36,393 nt of DNA from Pseudomonadota bacterium (GCA_021808405.1 JAKBBQ010000007.1:1-36393); one strand, 5' to 3'. Shown: positions 23,990 to 32,230, numbered from the stretch's first letter. Numbers and translations: made by a program. The notes: generated from the sequence alone by a model not told the origin.

Positions 23990-25258
23990 TCAGTGGGCCG
24001 CGCCGGCGCCGCGCTGCATCGAGGCGATCAGCTCGGAGGCGGCGCAGGCGCGCGCCACCGCGGGCCCCTGCCCGACCTCGCAGCCCTCCCAGCGCAGGAA
24101 CTGGGCGTCGGCGTCGCAAGCCACCCCCTCGGCGATGGTGGTCGCGCCCAGGGTCTGCGCCAGCGCGATCAGCGAGCGCGCCATCGCGGCGCGCTGCGGC
24201 TCCACGGCCACGCCCTCGACGAACAGCCGCGGCAGCTTCAGCGATTCGAAGGCCAGACTGCTCAGGTAGGGCAGCGCGATGGTCGCGGCGCCGAAGTCGC
24301 GGAACACGAAGCCGATGCGCGCCTGGCGCAGCCGGGTCAGCGCGTCGACCAGGCTGGACTCGGCGCGCAGCACCACCGACTGGCCGAGCGGCAGGTCGAG
24401 CTGCAGGCCCGGCGCGGCGGCATCGCCGATCACCTGCAACAGCTCGCGCAGGTACTGCGGGTCGTCGAGGAACTCGCCGATCAGCGGCAGGCTCACGCGC
24501 AAGCCGCTGCCGAATTCGCGCTGCCACTGGCGGGCCCACGAAACGCCCTGCGCGAGCAGCCAGCGCATGGTCTGCAGCCGAGCCGGGCCGGGGCCCAGCC
24601 GGGCGGCGACCTGCTCGGCCGACAGCAGGCCGCGCCGGGTGTTCCAGCCGGCGATCAGGTCGACTCCGTGCAGTCGCAGCGAATCCAGCCGCAGCTGGGG
24701 CTGCGCCTGCAGCACGATGCGCCCGGCGGCGACGGCTTCGCCCAGGTCCTCGGCCAGCTCGACATCGCGCTCCTGCGCGGCTTCGCGCCCGCCTTCGAGC
24801 GTCCGGCCGCCGCGCAGCGAGCGCGCATGGCGGTAGCCGCGCAACGCGGCGATCACCGCCGAATGCAGGCGCTGGGCGGTGATCTCGGTCTTCAGCAGGT
24901 AGCCGTTGATCTCGTAGTCGACGATCACCTCGCGCTCGGGGGCCATGCCGGGCTGGCCGGTGCGCAGGATGATCTGCATGTCGCGGTTGCCCAGCTGCCG
25001 GCGCACGAACTCGACCAGTCGCATTCCGGCTTCGTCGGTTTCCATCACGACGTCGAGCAGCACCAGCGCGATGTCGGGGTGGCGGCCCAGCAGTTCGCGC
25101 GCCTGCGCGGCCGAGGCCGCGCTCAGCAGCTCCACCGCGGCGCCCTCGAAGTTCAGGCCGCGCAGGATCAGCCGCGACACCTCGTGCACCGCCGGCTCGT
25201 CGTCGACCAGCAGCACCTTCCACTGCGCGGGCGCGGCCGCGATGGTGTCACGCTGCAT
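23990..25258 (-). CDS. Response regulator with degenerate EAL domain
   Basis: A 422-residue output protein of the adjacent histidine kinase. Seen: receiver domain at residues 13-140 with acidic pair Asp19/Asp20, phospho-acceptor Asp69 (VLLDVV) and Lys123 (LLKTEI), of the subtype with ILRTGQPGMAPEREVIVDYEINGY; then an EAL-fold domain at about 170-415. The EAL signature is lost: GVDLIAGW (198-205) replaces the EALLRW-type motif, FRDFGAAT replaces DDFGTG, and LQLDLP replaces the usual LEITE-like strand, although IAEGV and GCEVGQG remain. It probably cannot hydrolyse cyclic-di-GMP but might bind it or another partner. The start overlaps the kinase gene by 11 nt, so the two are co-translated. Confidence 0.88.
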   Translation of the reverse strand: MQRDTIAAAPAQWKVLLVDDEPAVHEVSRLILRGLNFEGAAVELLSAASAAQARELLGRHPDIALVLLDVVMETDEAGMRLVEFVRRQLGNRDMQIILRTGQPGMAPEREVIVDYEINGYLLKTEITAQRLHSAVIAALRGYRHARSLRGGRTLEGGREAAQERDVELAEDLGEAVAAGRIVLQAQPQLRLDSLRLHGVDLIAGWNTRRGLLSAEQVAARLGPGPARLQTMRWLLAQGVSWARQWQREFGSGLRVSLPLIGEFLDDPQYLRELLQVIGDAAAPGLQLDLPLGQSVVLRAESSLVDALTRLRQARIGFVFRDFGAATIALPYLSSLAFESLKLPRLFVEGVAVEPQRAAMARSLIALAQTLGATTIAEGVACDADAQFLRWEGCEVGQGPAVARACAASELIASMQRGAGAAH

Positions 25259-28022
25259 CGTCGCCCCGTCCCGCGCCCAGCCGGCGCAGCGCGGCGCCGG
25301 GCCGCGGCGAATGCCTGGCCTGGCGGGGAATGCGCAGCACGAAATGGGCGCCCTGCCACGCCGGCTCGGCCAGCTCGACGGTGCCGCCGAGCTGGCGGGT
25401 CACCACCTGGTGGACGATGTACAGGCCCAGCCCGCTGCCCCCGGCCATGCGCTGGGTGGTGAAAAAGGGTTCGAACACCCTGCCGCGCAGACCGGGATCG
25501 ATTCCGGGCCCGCTATCGCTGTAGTGCAGTTCCACGCTGTCCTCGCCGACCCGCGCCTGGATGTCGATCTGCCCGCCGCCGGCATGCACGAAGGCATGCT
25601 GCAGGGAGTTGACCACCAGGTTGCTGATCACCTGTTCCAGCGACACAGCATAGCTGTGGAGTTCGATCCCCGCGGGCATGTCCAGCCGCACCTCGACCCG
25701 CGCCGCCTGCAGCCGCGGCGCGAGTTCGCGCAGCACCTGCTCGATCTGCGGGCGCAGCTCGAAGCGCCGGCGCGGCTCGGTGATCTGGTCGACGCCGAGC
25801 TGCTTGAAGTTGCGCACCAGCTGGCCGATGCGCTGGGCATTCGACTGCAGCAGTCGCGCCGACTCGGCGGCGTCGCGCAGGTACTGCGACTGCGCCTGGG
25901 CATCGAAGCCGCCGCGGTCGACCTGCTGCTGCGCGTCGCGGGTGCGGTCGCCGAGGAACGATGCCGTGCTGATGGCGATTCCCGCAGGGGTGTTGATCTC
26001 GTGGGCGACGCCGGCGACCAGGGCGCCGAGGGCGGCGAGTTTTTCCGACTCGACCAGGTGGCGGCGCGCGCGGTCGAGGTCGTCCATCGACTCCAGCAGG
26101 TCGCGCTCGGCCTGTTCGGTGCCTTCGTGGAACAGCACGATCCACCACACCGCCAGCGACACCAGCACCAGGGTCGCCAGGTACAGGCGCCACAGCACGT
26201 TGACCAGCCCGGGGCTGGCGGCAGCCAGGTCCAGCCCCATCAGCCGGTAGGTGAGCACGAAGGCCGCGCCCAGCAGCGCCGCGGCGCCCGCGAACAGCCC
26301 GAGAAAGCGCCCGACGCGGCGCAGCACATGCGGCTGGAAGGCGGGCAGCGGCTCGGCCGCGGCTGGCGCGGCAGGCGGCGCGGCAGCCAGCGCGGCAGGT
26401 GGCGCAGCGGCCAGCGCCTGCGGCTGCTTGCACAGGTCATGGCAATGCAGGTCGAGCCCGCAGCACAGCGAACAGATCGGCCCGCGGTAGAACGGGCAGT
26501 CGGTCATGTCGGGGGCCTCGTACTCGCGCTCGCAGATGCAGCACTGCACCAGTTGCGCGGGGTCGCGATGGCGGTAGCGCAGGTCGGGTCGCGCCAGGTA
26601 GTAGCGGCCGCGGGTGGCGTAGCCGATGGCCACCGCGCTGCCGAAGGCGGTGGCCAGCGTGATGTAGCCGAAGAAGGCCGCCGCCACGCGTCCGAACAAG
26701 CCGGCGTAGGCCAGCACCCCGACCAGCGTGGCCAGCGCCATGGCCCCGCAACCCACCGGGTTGATGTTGTACAGGTGGGCGCGCTTGAACTCGATGTACG
26801 GCGGGCTGATCCCGCTGCGCTTGAGCACCACCAGATCGGCCACCAGCGCGCCGATCCAGGCGATCGCGGTGGTGGCGTAGACCGACAGCACCAGTTCCAG
26901 GGTCGCGAAAATCCCCAGCAACGCCAGCAGCAGCGCGACCACCACGTTGAACACCAGCCAGACCACCCGTCCGGGATGGAAATGGGCGAGCCGCACGAAG
27001 CAGTTCGACCAGGCCAGCGAGCCGCTGTAGGCGTTGGTGACATTGATCTTGAGTTGCGAGACGCTGACGAACACCACCGCCAGCCCCAGCGCCAGCGCCG
27101 GCGACACATCCATGGCCTGCCAGGCGTGGAAGTACATCCGCACCGGCTCGGTGGCCTGCGCCGGCGTGCTGCCCATGCGCAGCGCCAGCACCGCCAGCAG
27201 CCCGCCGGCGAGGATCTTGGCGCCGCCGATGACAATCCAGCCGGGTCCCGCCGCGACCATCGCGGCCCACCACGAGCGCTGGTTGGAGGCCGAGCGCGCA
27301 GGCAGGAAGCGCAGGTAGTCGGCCTGCTCGCCGATCTGCGCGATGAGGGCGAACAGCACCCCCGAGGCGGCGCCGAAGGTCAGCAGGTCGAAGCCGCTGC
27401 CTCCGCTGGCCCGCCCGTGGAAGTCCACCCAGGCGCGCAGCGCCTGCGGGTCCCGGGCGACGATGAACAGCAGCGGCAGCAGCATCATCAGCAGCCACAG
27501 CGGCTGCGTCCAGGCCTGCAGGCGGTTGATCCAGGTCACGCCGAAGAACACGATGGGCAGGATCACCAGCGAGCAGATCAGGTAGCCCAGCGCCAGGTTG
27601 AGGCCGAAGCCCAGTTGCAGCGCCTGCGCCCAGATGGCGGTCTCGATGGCGAAAAAGATCAGGGTGAACGCGGCGTAGATCAGCGAGGTCAGCGTGGAGC
27701 CGATGTAGCCGAAGCCGGCACCGCGGGTCAGCAGGTCGATGTCGACATTGGACGCAGCGCACCAGTAGGCGATCGGCTGGCTGACCAGGAAGATCAGCAG
27801 CGACACGGCGAGCACCGCGGCCAGCGCGCTGCCGAAGCCGTAGCTCAGCGTGATGTTGGCTCCGATGGCCTCCAGTCCGAGGAAGGAAATCCCGCCGAGC
27901 GCGGTGTTGGCGACCACCGCCGGGCTCCACCTGCGGTAGGAACTCGCCGCGTAGCGCAGCGCATAGTCCTCCAGCGACTCGTTGGCCACCCAGGACTGGT
28001 ACTGTCTGCGGCTGCGGCTCAT
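25248..28022 (-). CDS. NCS1-transporter/histidine kinase fusion sensor
   Basis: A 924-residue membrane sensor. Domains seen: residues 1-475, a full NCS1 (cytosine/purine/hydantoin permease) transporter with about twelve hydrophobic segments, including ALGGISFLGLEAIGANITLS and TRGAGFGYIGSTLTSL; 494-531, a cluster of nine cysteines and two histidines (CCICERE, MTDCPFYRGPICSLCC, HCHDLC) able to bind metal; 537-560, an Ala/Pro linker; about 571-592 and 606-630, two more membrane helices; 655-740, a dimerisation domain with His674 in VAGVAHEINTPAG; 790-905, the ATPase with N-box NLVVNSLQHAF, DSGPGID and GGSGLGLYIV. ATG 28022 follows GAAGG. The layout is analogous to CbrA, in which a sodium-solute symporter is fused to a kinase. 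A sensor or carrier of a nucleobase-like or other nitrogen compound is inferred. Confidence 0.9.
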   Translation of the reverse strand: MSRSRRQYQSWVANESLEDYALRYAASSYRRWSPAVVANTALGGISFLGLEAIGANITLSYGFGSALAAVLAVSLLIFLVSQPIAYWCAASNVDIDLLTRGAGFGYIGSTLTSLIYAAFTLIFFAIETAIWAQALQLGFGLNLALGYLICSLVILPIVFFGVTWINRLQAWTQPLWLLMMLLPLLFIVARDPQALRAWVDFHGRASGGSGFDLLTFGAASGVLFALIAQIGEQADYLRFLPARSASNQRSWWAAMVAAGPGWIVIGGAKILAGGLLAVLALRMGSTPAQATEPVRMYFHAWQAMDVSPALALGLAVVFVSVSQLKINVTNAYSGSLAWSNCFVRLAHFHPGRVVWLVFNVVVALLLALLGIFATLELVLSVYATTAIAWIGALVADLVVLKRSGISPPYIEFKRAHLYNINPVGCGAMALATLVGVLAYAGLFGRVAAAFFGYITLATAFGSAVAIGYATRGRYYLARPDLRYRHRDPAQLVQCCICEREYEAPDMTDCPFYRGPICSLCCGLDLHCHDLCKQPQALAAAPPAALAAAPPAAPAAAEPLPAFQPHVLRRVGRFLGLFAGAAALLGAAFVLTYRLMGLDLAAASPGLVNVLWRLYLATLVLVSLAVWWIVLFHEGTEQAERDLLESMDDLDRARRHLVESEKLAALGALVAGVAHEINTPAGIAISTASFLGDRTRDAQQQVDRGGFDAQAQSQYLRDAAESARLLQSNAQRIGQLVRNFKQLGVDQITEPRRRFELRPQIEQVLRELAPRLQAARVEVRLDMPAGIELHSYAVSLEQVISNLVVNSLQHAFVHAGGGQIDIQARVGEDSVELHYSDSGPGIDPGLRGRVFEPFFTTQRMAGGSGLGLYIVHQVVTRQLGGTVELAEPAWQGAHFVLRIPRQARHSPRPGAALRRLGAGRGDDAA

Positions 28023-28114
28023 GGGCCTTCGGAGGGGGCTGGGGGGTTCGGATGGGCGCGCCGCGCCCGCCCGGGGCGGGCGCGGCTGCACCGGGAGCAA
28101 GTGTCGCCTGCCGG

Positions 28115-28129
28115 GTTGCGCCACGCAAC
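28115..28129. promoter_or_regulatory. Dyad GTTGCG-CCA-CGCAAC in the divergent promoter region
   Basis: A perfect 6-bp inverted repeat with 3-bp spacing lies midway between the kinase gene and the divergent LuxR gene, about 50 nt upstream of the rightward -35 box. A related half GGGTTGCC follows at 28154-28161. Candidate operator for either regulator. Confidence 0.35.
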
Positions 28130-28166
28130 ATCCGTATGGGTGAACCTTGCTCGGGTTGCCACGGGT

Positions 28167-28195
28167 TTGACAGCGGCGAGGCTTGACCAAATAAT
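28167..28195 (+). promoter_or_regulatory. Sigma-70 type promoter of the LuxR gene
   Basis: TTGACA at 28167-28172 and AATAAT at 28190-28195 are separated by exactly 17 bp: a perfect -35 box and a five-of-six -10 box, striking in such GC-rich DNA. A start near 28202 would leave a leader of about 90 nt before the LuxR-type gene. Confidence 0.7.
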
Positions 28196-28293
28196 CGGCG
28201 AAACTCAATACGGTGGCGTCGGCGCTGGGCCGGCAGCTGCCCAAGCGCTGGCACGGCGCGCCACGACCCAGGCGTGGCGATGGAGACCAAGGC

Positions 28294-29439
28294 ATGGACG
28301 GTACGCACTTGCCCGACCCGGAGCAGTCGTCGCTGGTCGCCCTTGCGCGCTCGATCCATGCCGCCAGCATCGACCCGCAGGCCTGGCCGGCGGCGCTCGA
28401 GGGCATGCGGCAGCGGCTGGGCGCCAGCGTGGTCACCATCGGCCACCACGACTTCGGCAGCGGCGCCGAATCGGCGCTGTTCGAGGCGCCGCTGGACACC
28501 GACCTGTGCGTGCAGATGGCCGCCTTCTCGGCGCGCAACCCCTGGTTCCTGTCGAGCGAGGACTATGTCGCCGGGCGGGTGGTGGCCGGCGACGACGTGA
28601 TCAGCCCGCGCGACCTGCGGCGCACCGACTTCTACCGGGATTTCCTGCAGCCCCGCGGGCTGTTGCACCGCCTGTGCGGGGTGGTCAGCCGCGACCGCCA
28701 GGGCATGCATTTCCTGTGCGCGCTGCGTTCGGAGTGCGAACGGGGCTTCGGCGAGGGGGAGCGCAGCGACCTGCAGCAGATGCTGGCGCATGTCGCGCTG
28801 TCGCTGGAAAGCCAATGGCGCTGGCAGGAGGCGGCCGACATGTCGCACGCCCTGCTGGAACTGAGCGACGGCGAGTCGCAGGCGCTGATGCTGGTCACCG
28901 CGGAGGCACGGCTGGTGCACCGCAACCGCGTCGCCGGGCAACTGCTCCAAGGCCCCGGCGGGCTGGCCCTCGAGGACCACACGCTGCGCGCCGGCAACCC
29001 GGCCGAGCAGCGTCTGCTGCGCGAGGCGATCTCCCGCGCCTGCGGTGACCCCGCGTCGGCCGACCAGCCGCAGGTGCTGAGCCTGGCCGGCGCTGCCGGC
29101 GGGGCGCCGCTGGTGGTGGTGGTGCGGCGCACCGGGCCGGTGTTCCAGCGCGGCGCCAGCGGCCGCCGCCCGCTGGCGCTGCTGTCGGTGCGCTGCGGCA
29201 GCGCGGCCCACGACGCCGCGCGCTGCGTGTTCGCCCGCCACTACGAGCTGACGCTGGCGCAGGCTCGGGTCAGCTCGCTGATCTACGGCGGGCGCTCGCT
29301 GGCGGCGATCGCCGCGTCGCTGCACGTGTCGGAGAACACCGTGCGCAGCCACCTCAAGCAGATCTTCCAGAAGACCGGCACCCACAGCCAGATGGACCTG
29401 GTGCACCTGCACGCCCGCATCTGCCCCGGCTGGACCTGA
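28294..29439 (+). CDS. LuxR family transcriptional regulator
   Basis: A 381-residue regulator. Seen: an N-terminal sensory part of about 300 residues without recognised cofactor motifs (it has the LARSIHAASIDPQAWPAALE start seen in a group of proteobacterial LuxR proteins) and a C-terminal helix-turn-helix ELTLAQARVSSLIYGGRSL through ASLHVSENTVRSHLKQIFQK. The ATG at 28294 is preceded by AAGG and GGAG; a GTG at 28213 could extend it but lies only about 10 nt after the predicted transcription start. It is divergent from the NCS1-kinase gene, so it may regulate that operon or itself. The ligand is unknown; there is no receiver domain and no acyl-homoserine-lactone domain that I can recognise. 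Confidence 0.85.
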   Translation: MDGTHLPDPEQSSLVALARSIHAASIDPQAWPAALEGMRQRLGASVVTIGHHDFGSGAESALFEAPLDTDLCVQMAAFSARNPWFLSSEDYVAGRVVAGDDVISPRDLRRTDFYRDFLQPRGLLHRLCGVVSRDRQGMHFLCALRSECERGFGEGERSDLQQMLAHVALSLESQWRWQEAADMSHALLELSDGESQALMLVTAEARLVHRNRVAGQLLQGPGGLALEDHTLRAGNPAEQRLLREAISRACGDPASADQPQVLSLAGAAGGAPLVVVVRRTGPVFQRGASGRRPLALLSVRCGSAAHDAARCVFARHYELTLAQARVSSLIYGGRSLAAIAASLHVSENTVRSHLKQIFQKTGTHSQMDLVHLHARICPGWT

Positions 29440-29449
29440 GACTGGCCCC

Positions 29450-29494
29450 GGCCTCACCCATTCGGGTGAGGCCGCACTGACCCGAAGGGGTCAG
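29450..29494 (+). terminator. Two tandem hairpins after the LuxR gene
   Basis: The first is a perfect 10-bp stem, GGCCTCACCC with GGGTGAGGCC around loop ATTC (29450-29473); the second a perfect 7-bp stem, CTGACCC with GGGTCAG around GAAG (29477-29494). They start 10 nt after the stop codon and lack a T-run. The CTCACC-CATTC core recurs in the hairpin at 30338-30366, so they may belong to a dispersed repeat family. Confidence 0.55.
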
Positions 29495-29604
29495 GCCGCG
29501 CTGCCCCATCGCGGCCGCCCGGCTGCCTCGGGCGCGGGATTCGCCCGCGCCGGCGGCGTCCTACGATGCCCCGACCTCGTTGCGCATTCGCGGAGGACGC
29601 CGCC

Positions 29605-29985
29605 ATGACCCTGCTGTCGATCGCTGTCTTCGCCGTGCTCGGCGCTTTCGCGCGCTACGGACAGACCCTGTTCGTGCAGGGCGTGCTGGGTCGCCAGTTC
29701 CCCTTCGCCACACTGTCGATCAACGTGCTGGGATCGTTCCTGATGGGGCTGCTGTTCTTCCTCACGCTGGAGCGGCTGTCGATCTCCCCGGCGCTGCGCA
29801 CGGGCATCCTGACCGGCGGACTCGGCGCCTACACCACCTTCTCCACCTTCTCCCTCGAATCGCTGAGCCTGTTCGAGCAGGGCGAGCCGGCGAAGGCCCT
29901 GCTCTACATCGTGGGCTCGTGCGTGCTGGGCATCAGCGCCGCGGCGCTGGGCGCGTACCTGGCCCGCGGCATCGGGGGGGCATGA
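29605..29985 (+). CDS. crcB: Fluoride ion channel CrcB/Fluc
   Basis: A 126-residue inner-membrane protein with four hydrophobic helices. It exports fluoride as a dual-topology dimer. Seen: LGAFARYGQTLFV, SINVLGSFLMGLLFF with the conserved Asn and Gly, and the family signature GGLGAYTTFSTFSLE. GGAGGA sits at normal spacing before ATG 29605. A hairpin GGCGCGGG/CCCGCGCC is seen about 50 nt upstream, but the conserved elements of the fluoride riboswitch were not found. The stop codon overlaps the start of the DUF190 gene, so the two are co-translated. Confidence 0.93.
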   Translation: MTLLSIAVFAVLGAFARYGQTLFVQGVLGRQFPFATLSINVLGSFLMGLLFFLTLERLSISPALRTGILTGGLGAYTTFSTFSLESLSLFEQGEPAKALLYIVGSCVLGISAAALGAYLARGIGGA

Positions 29986-30299
29986 TGAGCGACGTGACCA
30001 TGGTGCGCATCTACCTGCGCGAAGGCGACCACCGCGAGCACCACAACCTGGTGCGCGAGCTGTTCGCGCTGCTGCACGGCGAACTCGGCGTGCGCGGAAT
30101 CACCGTCTACCGCGGCGTCGCGGGCTACGGCAGTCGCGGCGAGGCGCATGCCGACGACCTGCTGCGACTGGGGGTGCACCTGCCGCTGGTGGTCGAGTTC
30201 TTCGACTCCCCCGAGGTGGTGCGGGACGCCCTGCCGCGGCTGGCGCCGCTGCTGCCCAGCGGCCATATCGTCTGCTGGGACGCGCGCTGCCCCGATTGA
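29982..30299 (+). CDS. DUF190 family protein, CrcB partner
   Basis: A 105-residue small soluble protein of the DUF190 family, frequently encoded next to crcB. Seen: KVLRIYL-like start (VRIYLREGD), a helix HNLVRELFALLHGELGVRGITVYRG, and a second half LPLVVEFFDSPEVVRDALPRL with the ferredoxin-like PII-type pattern. ATG 29982 overlaps crcB by 4 nt (ATGA); ATG 29985 is the alternative. Its molecular role is not established; a regulatory part in fluoride export is inferred from linkage. Confidence 0.88.
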   Translation: MMSDVTMVRIYLREGDHREHHNLVRELFALLHGELGVRGITVYRGVAGYGSRGEAHADDLLRLGVHLPLVVEFFDSPEVVRDALPRLAPLLPSGHIVCWDARCPD

Positions 30300-30337
30300 G
30301 CGCGGCTCGACCGCCTTCACCCATGCGAGCGCGCGGC

Positions 30338-30366
30338 GCCGCCCTCACCCATTCCGGTGAGGCGGC
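30338..30366 (+). terminator. Hairpin after the crcB-DUF190 pair
   Basis: GCCGCCCTCACC pairs with GGTGAGGCGGC, an 11-bp stem with one bulged C and loop CATTCC. It lies 39 nt after the DUF190 stop. There is no T-run. It shares CTCACCCATTC with the hairpin at 29450-29473. Confidence 0.45.
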
Positions 30367-30501
30367 ACCGCAGTCGCGAGGGAGGAGCGATTCCCCGCGG
30401 CGAGGGATTCCAGTCCGGCCGGGGCTTCCTAGCATCGGTTCCAGGCTGGGAATCGGCCGCAGCAGCCGATGCCGCGGCGGCCCCATCGACCGGAGGAATC
30501 C

Positions 30502-30789
30502 ATGGCCCTGTACGAATACGCCTGCCGCACCCACGGTGCGTTCGAGATCCTGCGCCGCCTCGGCGAGGCCCCGCCCGACACCGCCTGCCCGGTCTGCGGC
30601 GGCGCCGCGCCGCGGGTGATTTCGGCTCCGGCACTCGTGACCGGGCGCCGCGCCGCGGTGTTCGCGGCGATCGACGGCGCCGAGAAGAGCCGCCACGAAC
30701 CCGAGGTGGTGACCTCGCTGCCGCGGTCCGGGGCGCCCAGGCGGCAGGTGCGCATGACCCCCGAACTGTGGAAGCTACCCAGGCCCTGA
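30502..30789 (+). CDS. FmdB-like zinc ribbon protein, CxxH variant
   Basis: A 95-residue small protein of the FmdB regulatory family found in formamidase operons. Seen: MALYEYACRTHGAFE, in which the first metal pair reads CRTH rather than CxxC, then TACPVCGGAAPRVISAP with the second pair CxxC, so the metal site would be Cys3-His. A basic tail follows. GGAGGA precedes ATG 30502. It is the first gene of the group leading to fmdA, 163 nt upstream of it. FmdB-type proteins are thought to regulate amidase expression or handle metal; neither is proven. Confidence 0.82.
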   Translation: MALYEYACRTHGAFEILRRLGEAPPDTACPVCGGAAPRVISAPALVTGRRAAVFAAIDGAEKSRHEPEVVTSLPRSGAPRRQVRMTPELWKLPRP

Positions 30790-30952
30790 AGCCGCCGGCG
30801 GCGGCCAAGCAGCAGCGCAACACGCCATCCCGCGACGCCGGCGGCGCAGGGTCGAGGCGGACCGGGGAAAGGAGGCACCAGGCCACGCGACCCTAGGCAT
30901 GCAGTTCGGCAAGCGCCATTCCCGTCATCCAACACCTGACTGAGGTATCGAA

Positions 30953-32209
30953 ATGCCCAAGAACCTGTTTCCTCTCGACAACAGCAAGAAGTTCAAGGAC
31001 CAGAAAATCGTCGGCCACAACCGCTGGCACCCCGACATCCCGGCTGCGGCGCACATCAAGCCCGGCGACACCTTCCGTGCCGACTGCCGCGAGTGGTTCG
31101 ACGGCGCGATCAAGAACGACGACTCGGCCGAGGACATGCGCCATGCCCCGCTGGCCGGGGTGCACGTGCTGTCCGGACCCTTCCACGTCGAGGGAGCCGA
31201 GCCGGGCGACCTGCTGGTGGTCGACATCCTGGAAATCGACTCCTGCGACCAGGAGGACTCGGGGCCGTTCTCCGGCATGGGCTGGGGCTACACGGGGGTG
31301 TTCGCCAACAAGAACGGCGGGGGCTTCCTGACCGAGCGCTTCCCCGACGCCTACAAGGTGATCTGGGACTTCAACGGCGACGTGGCGACCTCGCGCCACA
31401 TCCCCGAAGTGTCCTACGTGGGGATCCACCACCCGGGGCTGATGGGCACCGCGCCGTCGGCCGAGCTGCTGGCCAAGTGGACCGCGCGTGAAAAGGCGCT
31501 GATCGCCACCGACCCGATGCGCGTACCGCCGCTGGCGCTGCCTCCGCTGCCCGACAGCGCGATCCTCGGGTCGCTGAGCGGAGCCGAGTTCGACCGCGTG
31601 GCGCGCGAGGCCGCGCGCACCGCGCCGCCGCGGGAGAACGGCGGCAACCAGGACATCAAGAACCTGACCGCCGGCAGCCGGATCTTCTATCCGGTGTTCG
31701 TCCCCGGCGCCAAGCTGTCCTTCGGCGACCTGCACTTCTCCCAGGGCGACGGCGAGATCACCTTCTGCGGGGCGATCGAGATGGGCGGCTTCATGGACCT
31801 GCACGTCGACATCATCAAGGGCGGAATGGCCAAGTACGGCATCCGCGAGAACGCCATGTTCATGCCGGGCCTGCGCGATCCGCAGTACTCGGAATGGCTG
31901 GCGTTCTCCGGCGTGTCGGTGCACCCGAACGGCAAGCAGCACTACCTCGATTCGTGGCTGGCCTACCAGAACGCCTGCAACCACGCGATCGACTACCTGA
32001 TGAAATTCGGCTACACCGACATCCAGGCCTACATGATCCTGGGAACGGCTCCGGTCGAAGGTCGCCTGTCGGGAGTGGTCGACATCCCCAACGCCTGCTC
32101 GACCATCTACATCCCGCGCTCGATCTTCGAGTTCGACGTCCGGCCGACCGCCAAGGGGGCGCTGCACCAGGTCAAGCAGGGGCTGCAGGTACCGCGCTCG
32201 GCGAACTGA
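30953..32209 (+). CDS. fmdA: Formamidase/acetamidase FmdA
   Basis: A 418-residue cytoplasmic amidase of the FmdA/AmdA family, which hydrolyses formamide (and in some members acetamide) to ammonia and the acid. Seen: family stretches HNRWHPDIPAAAHIKPGD, DSGPFSGMGWGYTGVF, PGLMGTAPS, YPVFVPGAKLSFGDLHF, SQGDGEITFCGAIE and MILGTAPVEGRLSGVVDIPN. Length and start agree with the Methylophilus-type enzyme. GAGGT lies 6 nt before ATG 30953. It is followed by an AmiS/UreI channel gene and preceded and followed by FmdB-like genes: a complete formamide uptake and hydrolysis set, probably providing nitrogen. Confidence 0.93.
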   Translation: MPKNLFPLDNSKKFKDQKIVGHNRWHPDIPAAAHIKPGDTFRADCREWFDGAIKNDDSAEDMRHAPLAGVHVLSGPFHVEGAEPGDLLVVDILEIDSCDQEDSGPFSGMGWGYTGVFANKNGGGFLTERFPDAYKVIWDFNGDVATSRHIPEVSYVGIHHPGLMGTAPSAELLAKWTAREKALIATDPMRVPPLALPPLPDSAILGSLSGAEFDRVAREAARTAPPRENGGNQDIKNLTAGSRIFYPVFVPGAKLSFGDLHFSQGDGEITFCGAIEMGGFMDLHVDIIKGGMAKYGIRENAMFMPGLRDPQYSEWLAFSGVSVHPNGKQHYLDSWLAYQNACNHAIDYLMKFGYTDIQAYMILGTAPVEGRLSGVVDIPNACSTIYIPRSIFEFDVRPTAKGALHQVKQGLQVPRSAN

Positions 32210-32230
32210 GCGCGGCGTCGCGGGGATGCG

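Noticed and set aside
24945-29048. A plus-strand open frame of about 1370 codons opposite the kinase fusion
   Set aside because: Low-complexity Gln/Arg/His/Ala translation without domains. The minus strand carries the permease and kinase motifs, and the last part overlaps the LuxR gene in another frame.
29495-29604. Fluoride riboswitch upstream of crcB
   Set aside because: The conserved GGNGATGG-type start and pseudoknot partners are not seen; only a simple GGCGCGGG/CCCGCGCC hairpin is present.
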